A stretch of DNA of 64,000 nt. Source: Inia geoffrensis (Eukaryota > Chordata > Mammalia > Artiodactyla > Iniidae). The stretch lies in assembly GCA_036417435.1 (NCBI GenBank), contig CM070918.1:30077523-30141522 (forward strand). The letters run 5' to 3'. Under the pieces are notes generated by a model. That model did no database searches. It was given only the letters and a program-made list of their open reading frames with translations, and was not told the origin of the DNA. Below, piece by piece: positions 53,290-64,000 of this stretch. How positions within the stretch are numbered: the stretch's first letter is position 1; every line of letters begins with the position of its first letter. Made by a program: the position numbers and the translations under genes.

Positions 53290-54680
53290 GTGCTTCTATA
53301 TGGCAGAAACAACCAATTAGAAAAATAATACTATTCACAAAAGCAAGATAATATACCTAGGAGTAAATCTAATAAAAGATGACCAATACCTTCTAGGAAA
53401 AATTATGAAACATTACTGAAAGGCCACTGTGGAAGATGTGAATAAAGGAGATATACCATGTTCATGAACTGAAAGATAGTCAATTTGCTCTAAAGTAATC
53501 TATAAATAAAATGTAATGCCTATCAAAATTGTAAGACAGGATTTTTCATGAAATTTGATAAGCCAATTGTATAATCTATCTTGAAGAGTGAATCATCAAG
53601 AATAGTCAGAACAGTTTAGAAAAAGGTCACAATAAAATGTCTTATCAGATATTATTTGTATAAAGTGATAATTAAGACAATGTGGGTCTGACACAGGGAC
53701 AAACGGACCTATAGAACGTATCACAGAGCCCAGAAACAGACCCATGCACACAGAAAAGTCTTTGATGTACCACAGACTGGCATTATAAATCAATGACAAA
53801 AGGGCAGTGCTGGGACAACTGGTTATCTACGTTTAAAAAGAATATGAAATTAGATCTCCACCTCATACCACATGTAAAAGTAAATTTTAGATAAATTAAA
53901 GACTTAATTTTAAAACTTGAGATAAAGTAAAAGAATCTTTATGACTCAAGAGGAGGGATTTTCTTATCTATAAAGCTAAAAGACTAGCCTATTGACTGAG
54001 AAACACAAATAACTCAAAGTATTAGCAAAGATTACATGAAGAGCTCCTACAGATTCATGTAAAAAGGTAAACAACCCAATAGAAAATGGGTAAAGGGTAT
54101 CACAAGTAATTCCCAGAAAAAAAACTGGAAATGTTAAGAAACATGAAAACTAGCTTCAGGCCTCCTGGAACTCTGGGAATTATGAACTTAAAAACTGGAA
54201 GGCATTTCACATCTTTATGATTGGTAAAAGTTAAAATGTCTAAAAATGTCAAGTTTTGATGAAAATGTGGAGAAATGGGGCTCTCATACCTTGCAGATGG
54301 GTGAGTAAATAGGTACAACCATTAGGAGAACAATAAACAACATCTAATGAAGCTGAAGCTACCTTTATCCTACTTCTCAGCTATTCTACTCCTGAGCATA
54401 TACCGTAGAGAAACTTCCTTTCACAAGTGTACATGTAGACATGTGCAAGTTTATTACAGGACTCTGAAATAGTAAAAAATTAGGAACAACCTACTAAAAG
54501 GAAAATGGATTAATAAATTATGGCACATTTACATAGCACGTAAAATTAATAGTCTAAAGTTACACCGTATCAGCATGTATTATATTCAGAAACATAATTT
54601 CTGGAGGAAAAAGTTGAGAATTATTACAAGATTAGTTATGCAAGTTTTGAAAATATATTAGTGTATTTTACAAACGTATG
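53290..54680 (+). mobile_element. Old L1 LINE, ORF2 3' portion to 3' UTR, sense
   Basis: Sense L1 text in order: AAAAGCAAGATAATATACCT, ACCATGTTCATGAACTGAAA, AAACAGACCCATGCACACA, ATGACAAAAGGGCAGTGCTG, GAAAATGTGGAGAAATGGGG, ATGGATTAATAAATTATGGC. Frames are destroyed by many stops, so no protein is made. Confidence 0.7.
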
Positions 54681-54806
54681 CAGAAGGAGTAAAATTATAA
54701 AAACAAGTTTTCATGCGATGCACACCAAATTCATGGTCCTCTGTAGGGAATGAGGAAGAGGAATGGATTCTGGCAGGGTACACAGAAAGCTTCATCTGTG
54801 TCTGTA

Positions 54807-54809
<3 letters not shown>

Positions 54810-54843
<34 letters not shown>

Positions 54844-55019
54844 GGTACACGGGCCTCTCACTGCTGTGGCCTCTCCCGTTGTGGAGCACAGGCTCTGGAC
54901 GCGTAGGCTCAGCGGCCCAGTCGCTCCGCAGCATGTGGGATCTTCCCGGAATGGGGCACAAACCCGCGTCCCCTGCATCGGCAGGCGGACTCTCAACCAC
55001 TGCGCCACCAGGGAAGCCC
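54810..55019 (-). mobile_element. Short CHR-type SINE, reversed
   Basis: T32 run (54810-54841) then the reversed whale-type short CHR element ending CACCAGGGAAGCCC. The long uninterrupted tail suggests a comparatively recent insertion. Confidence 0.93.
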
Positions 55020-55265
55020 TGTGCTCTAATTTCTTAAAAAAAAAAACAAAATCCAAAAATACGAGCAAAAGGCAAAATGTTACGACTTGTTAAAGCTGAA
55101 TGGTTGGTACCCAGGTGGTAGCTTTTGTTTAATTCTCTGTTCTTTGAATTTTAAAAATTAAATTTTATAGTAAAATTGTCCAAAAATGTCTATTTTATGC
55201 TCAAGATTCTCAATAGGATCTTAATTTTCTTGGCCCATGTCCAAATTTCTTGTTCTAGTATCTAG

Positions 55266-55350
55266 AGCAGTGGTTCTCAAAGTGTGGTTCCCAGACCAGC
55301 AACATCAGCATCATCTGGGAAATTGCTAGCAATGCAAACTCTGAGGTCTC
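55266..55350 (+). mobile_element. MER5/MER20-type hAT fragment
   Basis: AGCAGTGGTTCTCAAAGTGT, GACCAGCAACATCAGCATCA, TGCTAGCAATGCAAACTCTG: first half of a short palindromic hAT element. Confidence 0.7.
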
Positions 55351-55351
55351 A

Positions 55352-55785
55352 TTATGGTTCTCAAGCTTCAGTGTGCATCAGAATCACCGGAAGGTCTTGT
55401 TAAAACACCAATGATGGGCTTCCCTGGTGGCGCAGTGGTTGAGAGTCCGCCTGCTGATGCAGGGGGACACAGGTTCGTGCCCCGGTCCGGGAAGATCCCA
55501 CATGCCGTGAAGCGGCTGGGCCCGTGAGCCATGGTCGCTGAGCCTGTGCGTCCGGAGCCTGTGCTCCGCAACGGGAGAGGCCACAACAGTGAGAGGTCCG
55601 CATACCACCAAAAAACAAACAAAAAACAAAAAACAAACAAAGAAAACACCAATGACTTAGGCCCTGTCCCCAGAATTACCGATCCAGCAGGTCTAGAGTA
55701 GAGCCTGTGAATCTGCATTACTAACAAGTTTCTAGGCTATGTGGGTGTTGCCGGTGCAGTGATCACACTCTGAGTATCACTGATA
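55352..55785 (-). mobile_element. MER5/MER20-type hAT element interrupted by a SINE
   Basis: Two parts, 55352-55414 (GTGTGCATCAGAATCACCGG) and 55656-55785 (AGAATTACCGATCCAGCAGG, ACTAACAAGTTTCTAGG), opposite in orientation to the fragment on its left and split by the CHR SINE at 55415-55642. Confidence 0.65.
55415..55642 (+). mobile_element. Short CHR-type SINE nested in an hAT element
   Basis: GGGCTTCCCTGGTGGCGCAG through GAGAGGTCCGCATACC and an A/C tail. 13-bp duplication AAAACACCAATGA at 55402-55414 and 55643-55655. Confidence 0.94.
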
Positions 55786-55957
55786 CAGAACTTCACATTC
55801 TATTCTCAGAGTTCAAAGTATCTAATACAGAATATATGACTGACTGAAGCTCCAGAGAACAATGTTATAAACTGTACTCATTGTGCACTTGATGTGAGTT
55901 TCCATTAACTTGATTGCTGTCTTTTTTATGGCCTCATATTTTGGAGCAGCAATTTTT

Positions 55958-56166
55958 TTTTTTTTTTTTTTTTGCGGTACGCAGGCCTCTCACTATTGTG
56001 GCCTCTCCCGTTGTGGAGCACAGGCTCCGGACGCGCAGGCTCAGCGGCCATGGCTCACGGGCCCAGCCGCTCCGCGGCATGTGGGATCTTCCCGGACCGG
56101 GGCACGAACCTGCGTCCCCTGCATCAGCAGGCGGACTCTCAACCACTGCGCAACCAGGGAAGCCCT
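55958..56166 (-). mobile_element. Short CHR-type SINE, reversed
   Basis: T-run then GCGGTACGCAGGCCTCTCAC to CAACCAGGGAAGCCCT. Perfect 14-bp duplication GAGCAGCAATTTTT at 55944-55957 and 56167-56180. Confidence 0.94.
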
Positions 56167-56394
56167 GAGCAGCAATTTTTGACTCAGGAAAGTTTTGTAT
56201 CTTTTCCCCAGAAAAACTAGTATGAATTTTTTATAGGTTAGCAGGTTTAGAACAACAACTGTTCAATGGAAAAAAGACCCTCAGAGACAAGATCTCTTCC
56301 TATTAAACGTAAATTGTGGATAGAGGACAGCCTGAAAAGGCAGCAAGCACTCTCCTAGGTGGAAAGAACAAAGGCCATAGTACAAGAAGTCTGG

Positions 56395-56605
56395 AGTAGG
56401 GGTTGGCAAACTTTTGTTTTGGTGAACGGCCATGTAGCATAATTTATGCTTTGTGGTCCATAATGTCTGTCGCAACCTTTGCTGGTATAGCAAGAAAGCA
56501 GCCACAGACAATATGTAAATGGATGGGTGTGGCTATCTTCTAATAAAACTTTATTTACAGAATCAGGTGGTGCTTGCTCTAGTTTGCTGACACATGGTCT
56601 AGAGG
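56395..56605 (+). mobile_element. hAT-Charlie-type DNA transposon fragment
   Basis: GGGTTGGCAAACTTTTGTTT at one end, GAAAGCAGCCACAGACAATA, TAATAAAACTTTATTTACAG inside, and AGTTTGCTGACAC at the other end: a short palindromic non-autonomous element. Confidence 0.65.
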
Positions 56606-57309
56606 CTCAAGTTCTTGTTCTAGCTTCATCCTTAACACACTCTGACCTTCTTAGGCACTCATTTATTCTCACTAGGCCTCTTTATCACCTGCAAGATAGA
56701 GATTCAACCGTTGATTCTTATTTTAGAGTTTATGAGATGGTGAAATGACCATGAAACAGAAAAGCTGAAAAAGTACCAAAGGAAAGTATAATGTCTCTGA
56801 ACTACCCCTATCTGGTAACTTTATCTAGTTAGACTGGTCTACAGTGACCACTTTACTATTTGGTATGGCAAGAGAATACTGCCTTCTGGGCCAGAGTCCA
56901 AAAGAAAAAAAAGAATATAAAAAACATATACTTGGAAACTAGCCAAAAGTGAAAGGAGATATTGTAACATGTTATTGCCAGACTAGATATTAGGAGATCT
57001 AGCTTCTAATTTATCAGAATGTAAACCTGAACAAGTTATTCCACTGTTTTAGTCTCAGTTTCACCTGTAAAACAAGAGGCTCTGATCTCTATAGTTCTCT
57101 CTCCACCTAACATTCTGATTCCTACCTTCCAATTTTTTTTTTTATGATTTCAAAATACTATAGAACCCTACTGTTAACGTCACTTGTAACAGATACGTAA
57201 AACCGGAAGTTAACAGTTCTGGTTAAGAGCGGTTTATTTTTCTAATTACATAGAGAAAACTGAACAAAAATACTAAAGCCATTTAACTTCAGGTAGGAGG
57301 GTTTATAAT

Positions 57310-57515
57310 TTCAGTTTATAAAATGGGTTCAAATTCTGGCTTTGCCACTTATTAGCTATGAGATCATGGATCAAGTACATAATTTTTGTGGGGGGACTAA
57401 TTTCCTCATCCCTAAAAGAGACACAACAATACCTACCTCAGAAGAGTGTTTTGAGGATTAAATAAGATAGTGTATGTGAATGTTTAGCACAGTGCCTACC
57501 TAGCACATGGTGAAT
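57310..57515 (+). mobile_element. MIR SINE, sense, nearly full length
   Basis: AAATTCTGGCTTTGCCACTT, ATTTCCTCATCCCTAAAAGA, AATACCTACCTCAGAAGAGT, GAGGATTAAATAAGATAG, TAGCACAGTGCCTACC in the correct order. Confidence 0.8.
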
Positions 57516-57519
57516 ACTC

Positions 57520-57850
57520 ATTCATTCATGCATTCAATAAATAAATGAGGTTCTACTGTGTGGATATTTATTGGTGGATAAACAAACACAGCCCTGCCCT
57601 TAGGAAGCCAACAGTGTAAAAAGCCACAGACATCAAACAACTTAGTAAAAGAAACCCAAACAGATTTCAAGGAGAGAATAACTGCTGGGTGAATCTAATT
57701 TAGACTGGAGAAGTATGGGAAGGCTTCTATGAAGAAGTAACATCTGAGTTGAGATCTGAAGGAGAGAAAATTTAGGGGGTGGGAACAGAATTCCAGGGAG
57801 AGTAAATATCCTGTGTGTATGAAGGTCTGAGGCAGGAGAGAAAAACAGTG
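57520..57850 (-). mobile_element. L2 LINE 3' end, antisense
   Basis: ATTCATTCATGCATTCAATA opens it; CAGCCCTGCCCTTAGGAAGC, GGAAGGCTTCTATGAAGAAG and TGAGTTGAGATCTGAAGGAG follow reversed L2. Confidence 0.65.
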
Positions 57851-58309
57851 GCTATTTCCATAACTACAAACACATTGCATTTATGTCAGACTAGATTCTA
57901 ATTTATCCATGACTCAATGGCAAGTTATTTTATTAATTCATAACACCTCTGAAGTAAATCTTTGCTCATATTATTAATATTATAACAGTCATTGCATGTC
58001 ATAGACACATTTGCCTCCTTCTGGAGTTCCTGGTGGGCAAAGGCCCAAGTCTTATTCAGCTCTGTACCCCCAAGCTCAATAATGCCTAATACATAATATT
58101 TGTAGAATTACTTAATCACAAGAGACAGCGTGAAATGGTAACGTGAAAGCATGAGAAGTAGCAGCTGAAGTTCTAGGTACTATCCTTCAGATTGGTCACT
58201 TTTGTAGGAGAGATATATATACATAGATATCTATGTCTATATTCAAATAATGCTTCCAGTGTACAAAACAATTTCAGAACTTTGCTTTAACAGCTGATTT
58301 TAGAATTCA

Positions 58310-58635
58310 ACTGAAAAAATCAGTTTTATTACTTTGAAGCTACACCTCATCTTTGGCCCTCCGTTGCATGTGCCACATAATTTAGCTCTTACCTCTATGA
58401 TGCTTTCCCCTACCTCCCCAAGGCATAATGAGAAACACTTTCCTCTGGACTCCCAGAACACTTTATTCATACCTCTATTAGAACTTACCAGGCCATGAAG
58501 TTTATTTATCCTTTTGTGTCTGATTTCCCAGCCCAACTTTGAGCTCCTGCAGAGTAGGAACTATATTTTATTTATCATTTGAGTCCAGTGCATCATAGGT
58601 TTCTGATAGATATTTGTTGAATAAACAAACAAATA
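58310..58635 (+). mobile_element. L2 LINE 3' end, sense
   Basis: CTTTGAGCTCCTGCAGAGTA, ATCATTTGAGTCCAGTGCAT, TATTTGTTGAATAAACAAAC. Confidence 0.6.
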
Positions 58636-58734
58636 AATAATCCTTCTATCAGAGGACAAACACTACTCTTATGCCCTTACTCAGAGTCCTTTCTTCTCTG
58701 GGAAGATCTTCTGTGATTAAGAGGACCACCTCAG

Positions 58735-59067
58735 AGGGCTTCCCTGGTGGCGCAGTGGTTGAGAATACGCCTGTCAAGGCAGAGGACACGGGTTCGAGCC
58801 CTGCTGCGGGAAGATCCCACATGCCGTGGAGCAACTAAGCCCGTGTGCCACAGCTACTGAGCCTGTGCTCTAGAGCTTGCAAGCCACAACTACTGAAGCC
58901 CGTGAGCCTAGAGCTGTGCCAGCAACAAGAGAAGCCACCGCAATGAGAAGCCTGCGCACCACAACGAAGAGTAGCCCCTGCTTGCTGCAACTAGAGAAAG
59001 CCCGCGTGCAGCAATGAAGATGCAATGCAGCCAAAAAAAGAAAAAATTTATTTTTAATAAAAAAAGA
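58735..59067 (+). mobile_element. Long CHR-type SINE
   Basis: GGGCTTCCCTGGTGGCGCAG, then long-form CCACAACTACTGAAGCC units. Perfect 16-bp duplication AAGAGGACCACCTCAG at 58719-58734 and 59068-59083. Confidence 0.94.
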
Positions 59068-59224
59068 AAGAGGACCACCTCAGGAGGGAACAGCAAAATG
59101 GGAAAAAGCAGAGAGGATTTTCTGCCAGCCCAAATAAGCCATAGCAGCCCTGAGACATTGGGTATGGCAGATTCATACAAAAGAAGTCAATGAATTGTGT
59201 TTTGAGAGAATTCCCACTTTGCTC

Positions 59225-59400
59225 AACAATTAGTCATTCATTTCTCCTCTCTAGTTGTAAGTTACTTTACAGTTAACTCAGCAACAAAATGAGATACTAA
59301 TAGTACCTACCCCATAAAGCTATTAAGTATTAAAATAGTAAATATAAAGAAGTCAGAACAATGCCTAGCATATAGTAAACACTCAAATGTTAGTTTTTAT
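59225..59400 (+). mobile_element. MIR SINE, sense
   Basis: AACAAAATGAGATACTAATA, GTACCTACCCCATAAAGCTA, CAATGCCTAGCATATAGTAA. Confidence 0.6.
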
Positions 59401-59502
59401 GAGTATGTATGCCCCTTGGGACCTAGTATAGTGTTTAATAAAAACGGGAATTTATTGTATATGAATAAGTTTTAAATTTTCATTCAAAGTCTTACTTACA
59501 TT

Positions 59503-59644
59503 GGGACTTCCCTGGTGTCCAGTGGTTAAGACACCATGCTTCCACTGTAGGGGACGCAGGTTCGATCCCTGGTCGGGGAACTAAGATCCCACATTCCACA
59601 TGCCGCCTGGTGCGGCCGAAAAAAGTAAATAAATAAAAAATTTA
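59503..59644 (+). mobile_element. CHR-1-like short SINE
   Basis: GGGACTTCCCTGGTGTCCAG, GGTTCGATCCCTGGTCGGGG, GCCGCCTGGTGCGGCCG. Imperfect duplication around AAAGTCTTACTTA (59486-) and AAAGTTTTACTTA (59645-). Confidence 0.85.
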
Positions 59645-59659
59645 AAAGTTTTACTTAAT

Positions 59660-60225
59660 ATGAAAAGATATATGCACTCCTATGTTCAGTGCAGCATTAT
59701 TTATAATAGCCAAGATATGGAAACAATCTGAGTGCCTATCAATGGACGAATAGAAAAAAAAAAGATGCATATATACACAGACACATGTGTGTATATATAC
59801 ATATGTATACATACACTATGAAATATTACTCAGCCATAAAAAAAGATGAAATCTTGCCATTTGCAACAACATGGATGGACCTTCAGGATATTATGCTAAG
59901 TGAAACAAGTCAGATGGAGAAAGACAAATATTGTTATGATTCCACCCGTATGTGGAAATATAAAAAACAAACAAGAAAACAAAATAAATGAACAAATCAA
60001 ACAAAAAAACCCTGAACACATAGATACAAAGCACAGAGTAGTGGTTACCAGAGGGGAATGGGAAGAGGGTGAAATGGGTAAAAAGAATCCACTGTACGGT
60101 GATGTATGGAAACTAAATTTTTGGTGGTGGGCAGGCTGTACTGTACACAAAAGTAGAAATATAATGCTGTACACATGAAACTGATATAATGTTATAAACT
60201 AATGTTACATCAATGAAAAATAAAA
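59660..60225 (+). mobile_element. L1 LINE 3' end, sense
   Basis: GCAGCATTATTTATAATAGC, GAAATATTACTCAGCCATAA, ACATGGATGGACCTTCAGG, AGAGTAGTGGTTACCAGAGG and a closing GTTACATCAATGAAAAATAA. Non-coding remnant containing an alternating purine-pyrimidine stretch at about 59768-59815. Confidence 0.8.
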
Positions 60226-61198
60226 CAAAATTTTACTTAACTCTAGCATTGTGAATAATATCCTATATATTTAATGCTCATGATTTTAAAAAATTTAAAG
60301 AAAAACACCTGTCATTTTATTCTGATAACATCCCTAGCAACGGGACTAGCCTAACTTCTTTGAGCATCTAAACCTGAAGCTGACTCGCAAAGTTGTTAAG
60401 ACAGAATTCAGGTTAGGATTATCCTTTTCTGAAGAACAGGTCTGAGTTTCAATGAAGGAATTTAGACCTCTCATCTGAGCTATTTCAATGAAAAGCCTTC
60501 TAAGTAGGTCTCCTTACACCCAGTCTCTACTCTCTTCAATATCTGCTAGATACTGTTAACAGATTACTGTTACTAAGGCTCAACTTTTTATCATTCTTCC
60601 ACTCAGAAAGTTTTTGACTCTCTACTGCTTACATATTCAAGTTCAAACTCCCTACTCTGATATCTCAACTGCCTCTCAGATCTTATCCCATACTCCTCTT
60701 CACGTATTCTGTGCTTCAAAAAGAGAACTACTTTATGTCCCTTGTACACAGCCTCACGTCTGCCCACTTTCATGCTATTGTTCTTAGTTCTCCACACGGT
60801 GTGCAAGCTTCCTTACTTCTGCAGTAATGTACCATTCTGTTCAGGGATCAGCTTCTCAAGTCAGCATATAAATGAAAAGTGGGTTGTCAGGTTACCTTTG
60901 AAAATATCTGAAGTAGCCCATAAAGTATAATACTCATGGCTTTATACATATGATCCTTTATGTTTAATAGTATCATATGAAAAGAATATTTCTACTATAC
61001 TACAGTAATAGCTCAGAATGCATAGTTGACCCCATGTTGACTGTAGTGTTAACATCACTGTACTCTGATTTCTAAAGACTAGAGTTATGCCAGCAGGCAA
61101 ATTCTTTGCCAACTGCTTGGCATTCAAATGTTTAAGGAAAAAAAAAGCCAACACACTTCGGTGTTGTGCAGATTATGGTCTGATTAAAACTAAAGCAT

Positions 61199-61390
61199 GG
61201 GGACTTCCCTGGCAGTCCAGTGGTTAAGACATCGCCTTCCAATGCAGGGTGTACGGGTTCGATCCCTGGTCAGGGAGCTAAGATCCCACATGCCTCGTGG
61301 CCAAAAAACCAAAACATAAAACAGAAGCAATATTGTAACAAGTTCAATAAAGACGTTAAAAAATGGTCCACATCAAAAAAATCTTAAGAA
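61199..61390 (+). mobile_element. CHR-1-like SINE with ATAAAGAC-type tail
   Basis: GGGGACTTCCCTGGCAGTCC head, GGTTCGATCCCTGGTCAGGG, then ATATTGTAACAAGTTCAATA and TGGTCCACATCAAAAAAATC at the 3' end. Confidence 0.8.
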
Positions 61391-62329
61391 AACATGGTGT
61401 GCTCTTAATGCTGTGGTTGGTATTAAATAAAACTGCTCTACAGGGAGAAACAATACTGATCCTATCTGTTGGGGCATTTTAAACTAGTATAATCAGAGCC
61501 TTCCTAGTCAAAAGAAGAATATTACTTAACTTTATATGACATCTTTGAGAAATTACAGGGTTTTGTGTTGTAAGAATCTATGCTTTCCCAAAACTTTATC
61601 GTCTCCTTATTTTCCTAAGTAAAAGATTCCTGATTTTTATTAGGATTTAATGCCCCCAACCCCTTCCCTAAACTAAAAGACATTTCCCAGCCTCCCTAGC
61701 AGCAAGGGTGGCTAAGTGATTAAGTTCTGGCTAATGAAATATAAGCAGAAGTTATGAATGCCTTTTAGAAAAACACTTTAAAAGGGAAAGGGCATGTTTT
61801 ATCTTTTTCTTATGCCCTTCCCCCTTCCTGCTACATGAACTGACAGAAGAGTCACCAGTCCCTCAGAACCACACATACTCTAGTCCCTTTCAGGCCCACA
61901 GGTGTCACATGGCTGACTTTCCCCAAGAAAAGACCAGAAGCAACTGCTGTTCCTAAAACTCCCTGGAGATCCAGAGTACAGCTCAGAGAAAAGTGTCCTT
62001 CTGAAGTCTCCCTAGCAAAGGAACCCCTCTTCCCCCTCCCCAGTCCAGCGTGGAAAAAAGGGATAACCCAAACAGGCTCTACAGAACCAGTGACACCCCA
62101 GAAGTATCCCACAGTCCCCAGCCCTGAGTCCTGGGGAAGTGGGACCTTGGGCAAATTCACTTCAGTTCTGGGTCTCCACTTTACCTTCTGTACAATGGAA
62201 ATCATCCACCTCCCTGCCCTACTTTGGGTGTTATTTCCAAATGAAACTGTGGATGCGAAAGCATGTTAATTTGCAATGAAATAAAAATATATAGGTGGCT
62301 AATGATACTTAGAGCCACCATCAAGAAAG

Positions 62330-62520
62330 GGCAGAGGGGGAGACTTCCAGGAACCTATCCTGAAGATACCCTTATAAAAGTATACAAAGCGATGTGAGCA
62401 ATGAGGTTCAATGCAGCATTATTTGTAACATTCAAAAGTTATATAAAATAAAATATGGTAGAGTAATATAACCAAGTACAATGTAGTTAATAAAAAGATG
62501 AGATAATTGATAAAACAAGA
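62330..62520 (+). mobile_element. Old L1 fragment
   Basis: GGAACCTATCCTGAAGATAC, GCAGCATTATTTGTAACATT and a following AT-rich stretch fit a decayed L1 3' region. Confidence 0.45.
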
Positions 62521-62599
62521 AATGAAGAGTATGAGTATATCAGCTGGCACAATGGTAGTAACTGCCAGAACTAAAACCAGAAGTGGTTAAAAGGGGTTA

Positions 62600-63970
62600 C
62601 CTCAACTTCCAGTTAAATGAGATGATGGCGGGAAAAAAGAGTACAGAAGAGACGACAGTGGGTGAAAGATATCAACACACTTGGGAGATGAAAGGCAAGT
62701 GGAGGAGTCCACAGATCAGAGAAAGCAAGATACCTCCTGCATGCAAGGAGGGAGACACCTCTGAGAAAAGTTCTAACCCCAGAAACCTGGAAAAGCACAA
62801 AACTTTGGTGGCTCCCAATCAAAATGATCAGGTCTCTGTTTAGTGATGCCCACAGTGAAGTCCATCAGCTGACAAACTTTGTCTAGGCCCAAAGCATATA
62901 ATCAGCCTTTTTGTGCTTCACATTTAAATATAAATATATTACAAATGCTCAACAGATAACTAAATGATGCTTTTAGCACAAAAGGAAGAGACCAAATAAA
63001 ATGAAGAACTTGAGGGGAAATAGAGACAGTGCAAGGAGCAAAAAAAAAAAACTTAGAAGAAAAATATCAAAAAAACTCATCAATTAACATTTCAGAGAAA
63101 TAAAAGATCCTGCATGTAAAAACAAGAACAGGATGTTATTAAAACAAGGACAGTTAGAAAACATGAAAAAGTTCTTGGAAATTCAAAATACAAGGTCTGA
63201 AATAAAATTCAAGAGCAGAGCCAGAAGACAAAGTTTAGGAGCTCTCTTTGAAGGGAAGAACACAAAAAACAAAGAGGAAAAAGAGGAGAAAAAAAAAATA
63301 AGAAAATTAGAGAATCAGTCCAGAAGTCCAACATCTAAATGGCAGGGGTTCTAGAAAGAGAGAAGAGAGAGAACGGAGGGAAGGAAGCTATCACAGAAAT
63401 ACTTCAAGCAAGCATCTCAGACCTGAAGGCAAGAATATCCATTGTGCAACAGACCACTGAAGATAAAGGGGAAGATTCTAAACATTTTGAGAGAGCACAT
63501 ACTGGTCATGTACAAAGGACTAAGAATCAGAAGGCAACAGACTTCGCAACAGCAAATCTAGAAGCCAGAAAACAACACGCAATGCTTTCAAAATTCTGGG
63601 AAAAAATAATTTCCAATTTGGAGTTCCATGCAGAGTCAAACCATCCGTCTACATGAGGAGAGTATATGGGAGTAGAATAAAGATTTTCAAACATGTAAGA
63701 ACTTACAAAAATCTACCTCCTATGAATGCTTTCTTAGGAAGTTCGTAGAGTTAGGACTCCACCAGAAAAAAGGAGTAAATCAAGAAGACATGGGATCCAG
63801 AAAGAATGCAAAGGAGACCTAGAGAACAACTAGTCCAGATTAGAGCAGGAGGGGACAGAGGGCTGCAAGATGGTTGTTTCCAAAAAAGGGGAAGTGTCTG
63901 ACCATGTGAAAAACAGAAATCAGACGGGTTTTACAAATCTGTTCGAAGTTTGGGAAGAATTAGTACATGA
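62600..63970 (+). mobile_element. LINE-like ancient repeat (HAL1/L1-related, tentative)
   Basis: Patterns such as AAAATTCTGGGAAAAAATAA, GTAGAATAAAGATTTTCAAA, CATGTAAGAACTTACAAAA and GAAGACATGGGATCCAGAAA suggest an old LINE related to L1 or half-L1. Two open frames near 63133-63354 and 63339-63656 are Lys/Glu-rich and lack a recognised domain; I treat them as remnants or chance. Confidence 0.4.
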
Positions 63971-64000
63971 TAACTAAACAAATGAAAGCAATTAATTAAC

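Noticed and set aside
36103..61390. Many near-identical repeats that could suggest a CRISPR array
   Set aside because: They are dispersed, in both orientations, 140-350 bp long, A-tailed and bounded by target-site duplications: retroposed SINEs in a mammalian genome.
62583..63656. Lys/Glu-rich open frames near the right edge as possible first BRD7 exons or a new gene
   Set aside because: They are on the + strand, opposite to BRD7, do not match its N terminus, and sit in LINE-like sequence.
53102..64000. Search for the missing N-terminal BRD7 exons
   Set aside because: No - strand segment with splice signals matching the expected Lys-rich start was found, so these exons probably lie beyond 64000.

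Overview
The window is mammalian nuclear DNA, most likely from a whale or dolphin. It holds two multi-exon protein genes arranged tail to tail: ADCY7 (adenylate cyclase type 7) on the + strand and BRD7 (bromodomain-containing protein 7) on the - strand. The cetacean call rests on many CHR-family tRNA-derived SINEs. These include a short form whose middle carries the GCGGAGCGGCTGGGCCCGTG block typical of whale genomes, next to the longer form shared by whales, hippos and ruminants. L2, MIR, L1 and hAT/Tigger fossils complete a placental-mammal repeat profile. No bacterial, viral or plasmid gene architecture is present.

Layout. 1-22768: the 3' twenty-three coding exons of ADCY7 in GC-rich DNA with short introns. 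They join in frame to 952 residues plus stop. The start codon and roughly the first 125 residues lie upstream of the window. About 22769-24450: ADCY7 3' UTR (end tentative). About 24450-28300: intergenic gap holding a reversed short CHR SINE and a 5'-truncated, decayed L1 flanked by a 12-bp target-site duplication. 28498-53101: fifteen coding exons of BRD7 read on the - strand, joining in frame to 565 residues plus stop. 53102-64000: an AT-rich, repeat-packed BRD7 intron. The first BRD7 exons (about 86 residues) lie beyond the right edge.

The two genes act in different pathways. ADCY7 is a membrane enzyme making cAMP from ATP under G-protein control. BRD7 is a nuclear acetyl-lysine reader of the PBAF chromatin-remodelling complex. 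They are neighbours by synteny (the same pair is adjacent in human 16q12.1), not by shared function. Every exon boundary was placed by GT-AG signals plus frame continuity, and all phases close.

I found no undescribed multi-gene system. The observations most worth testing concern RNA processing of BRD7: a (TG)7-T5 tract directly at one 3' splice site; an intronic AATAAA followed by a genomic A19 run that could create an alternative last exon; and inverted CHR SINE pairs flanking exons. Also notable are a tandem GATA site in an ADCY7 intron and a 22-base C run.
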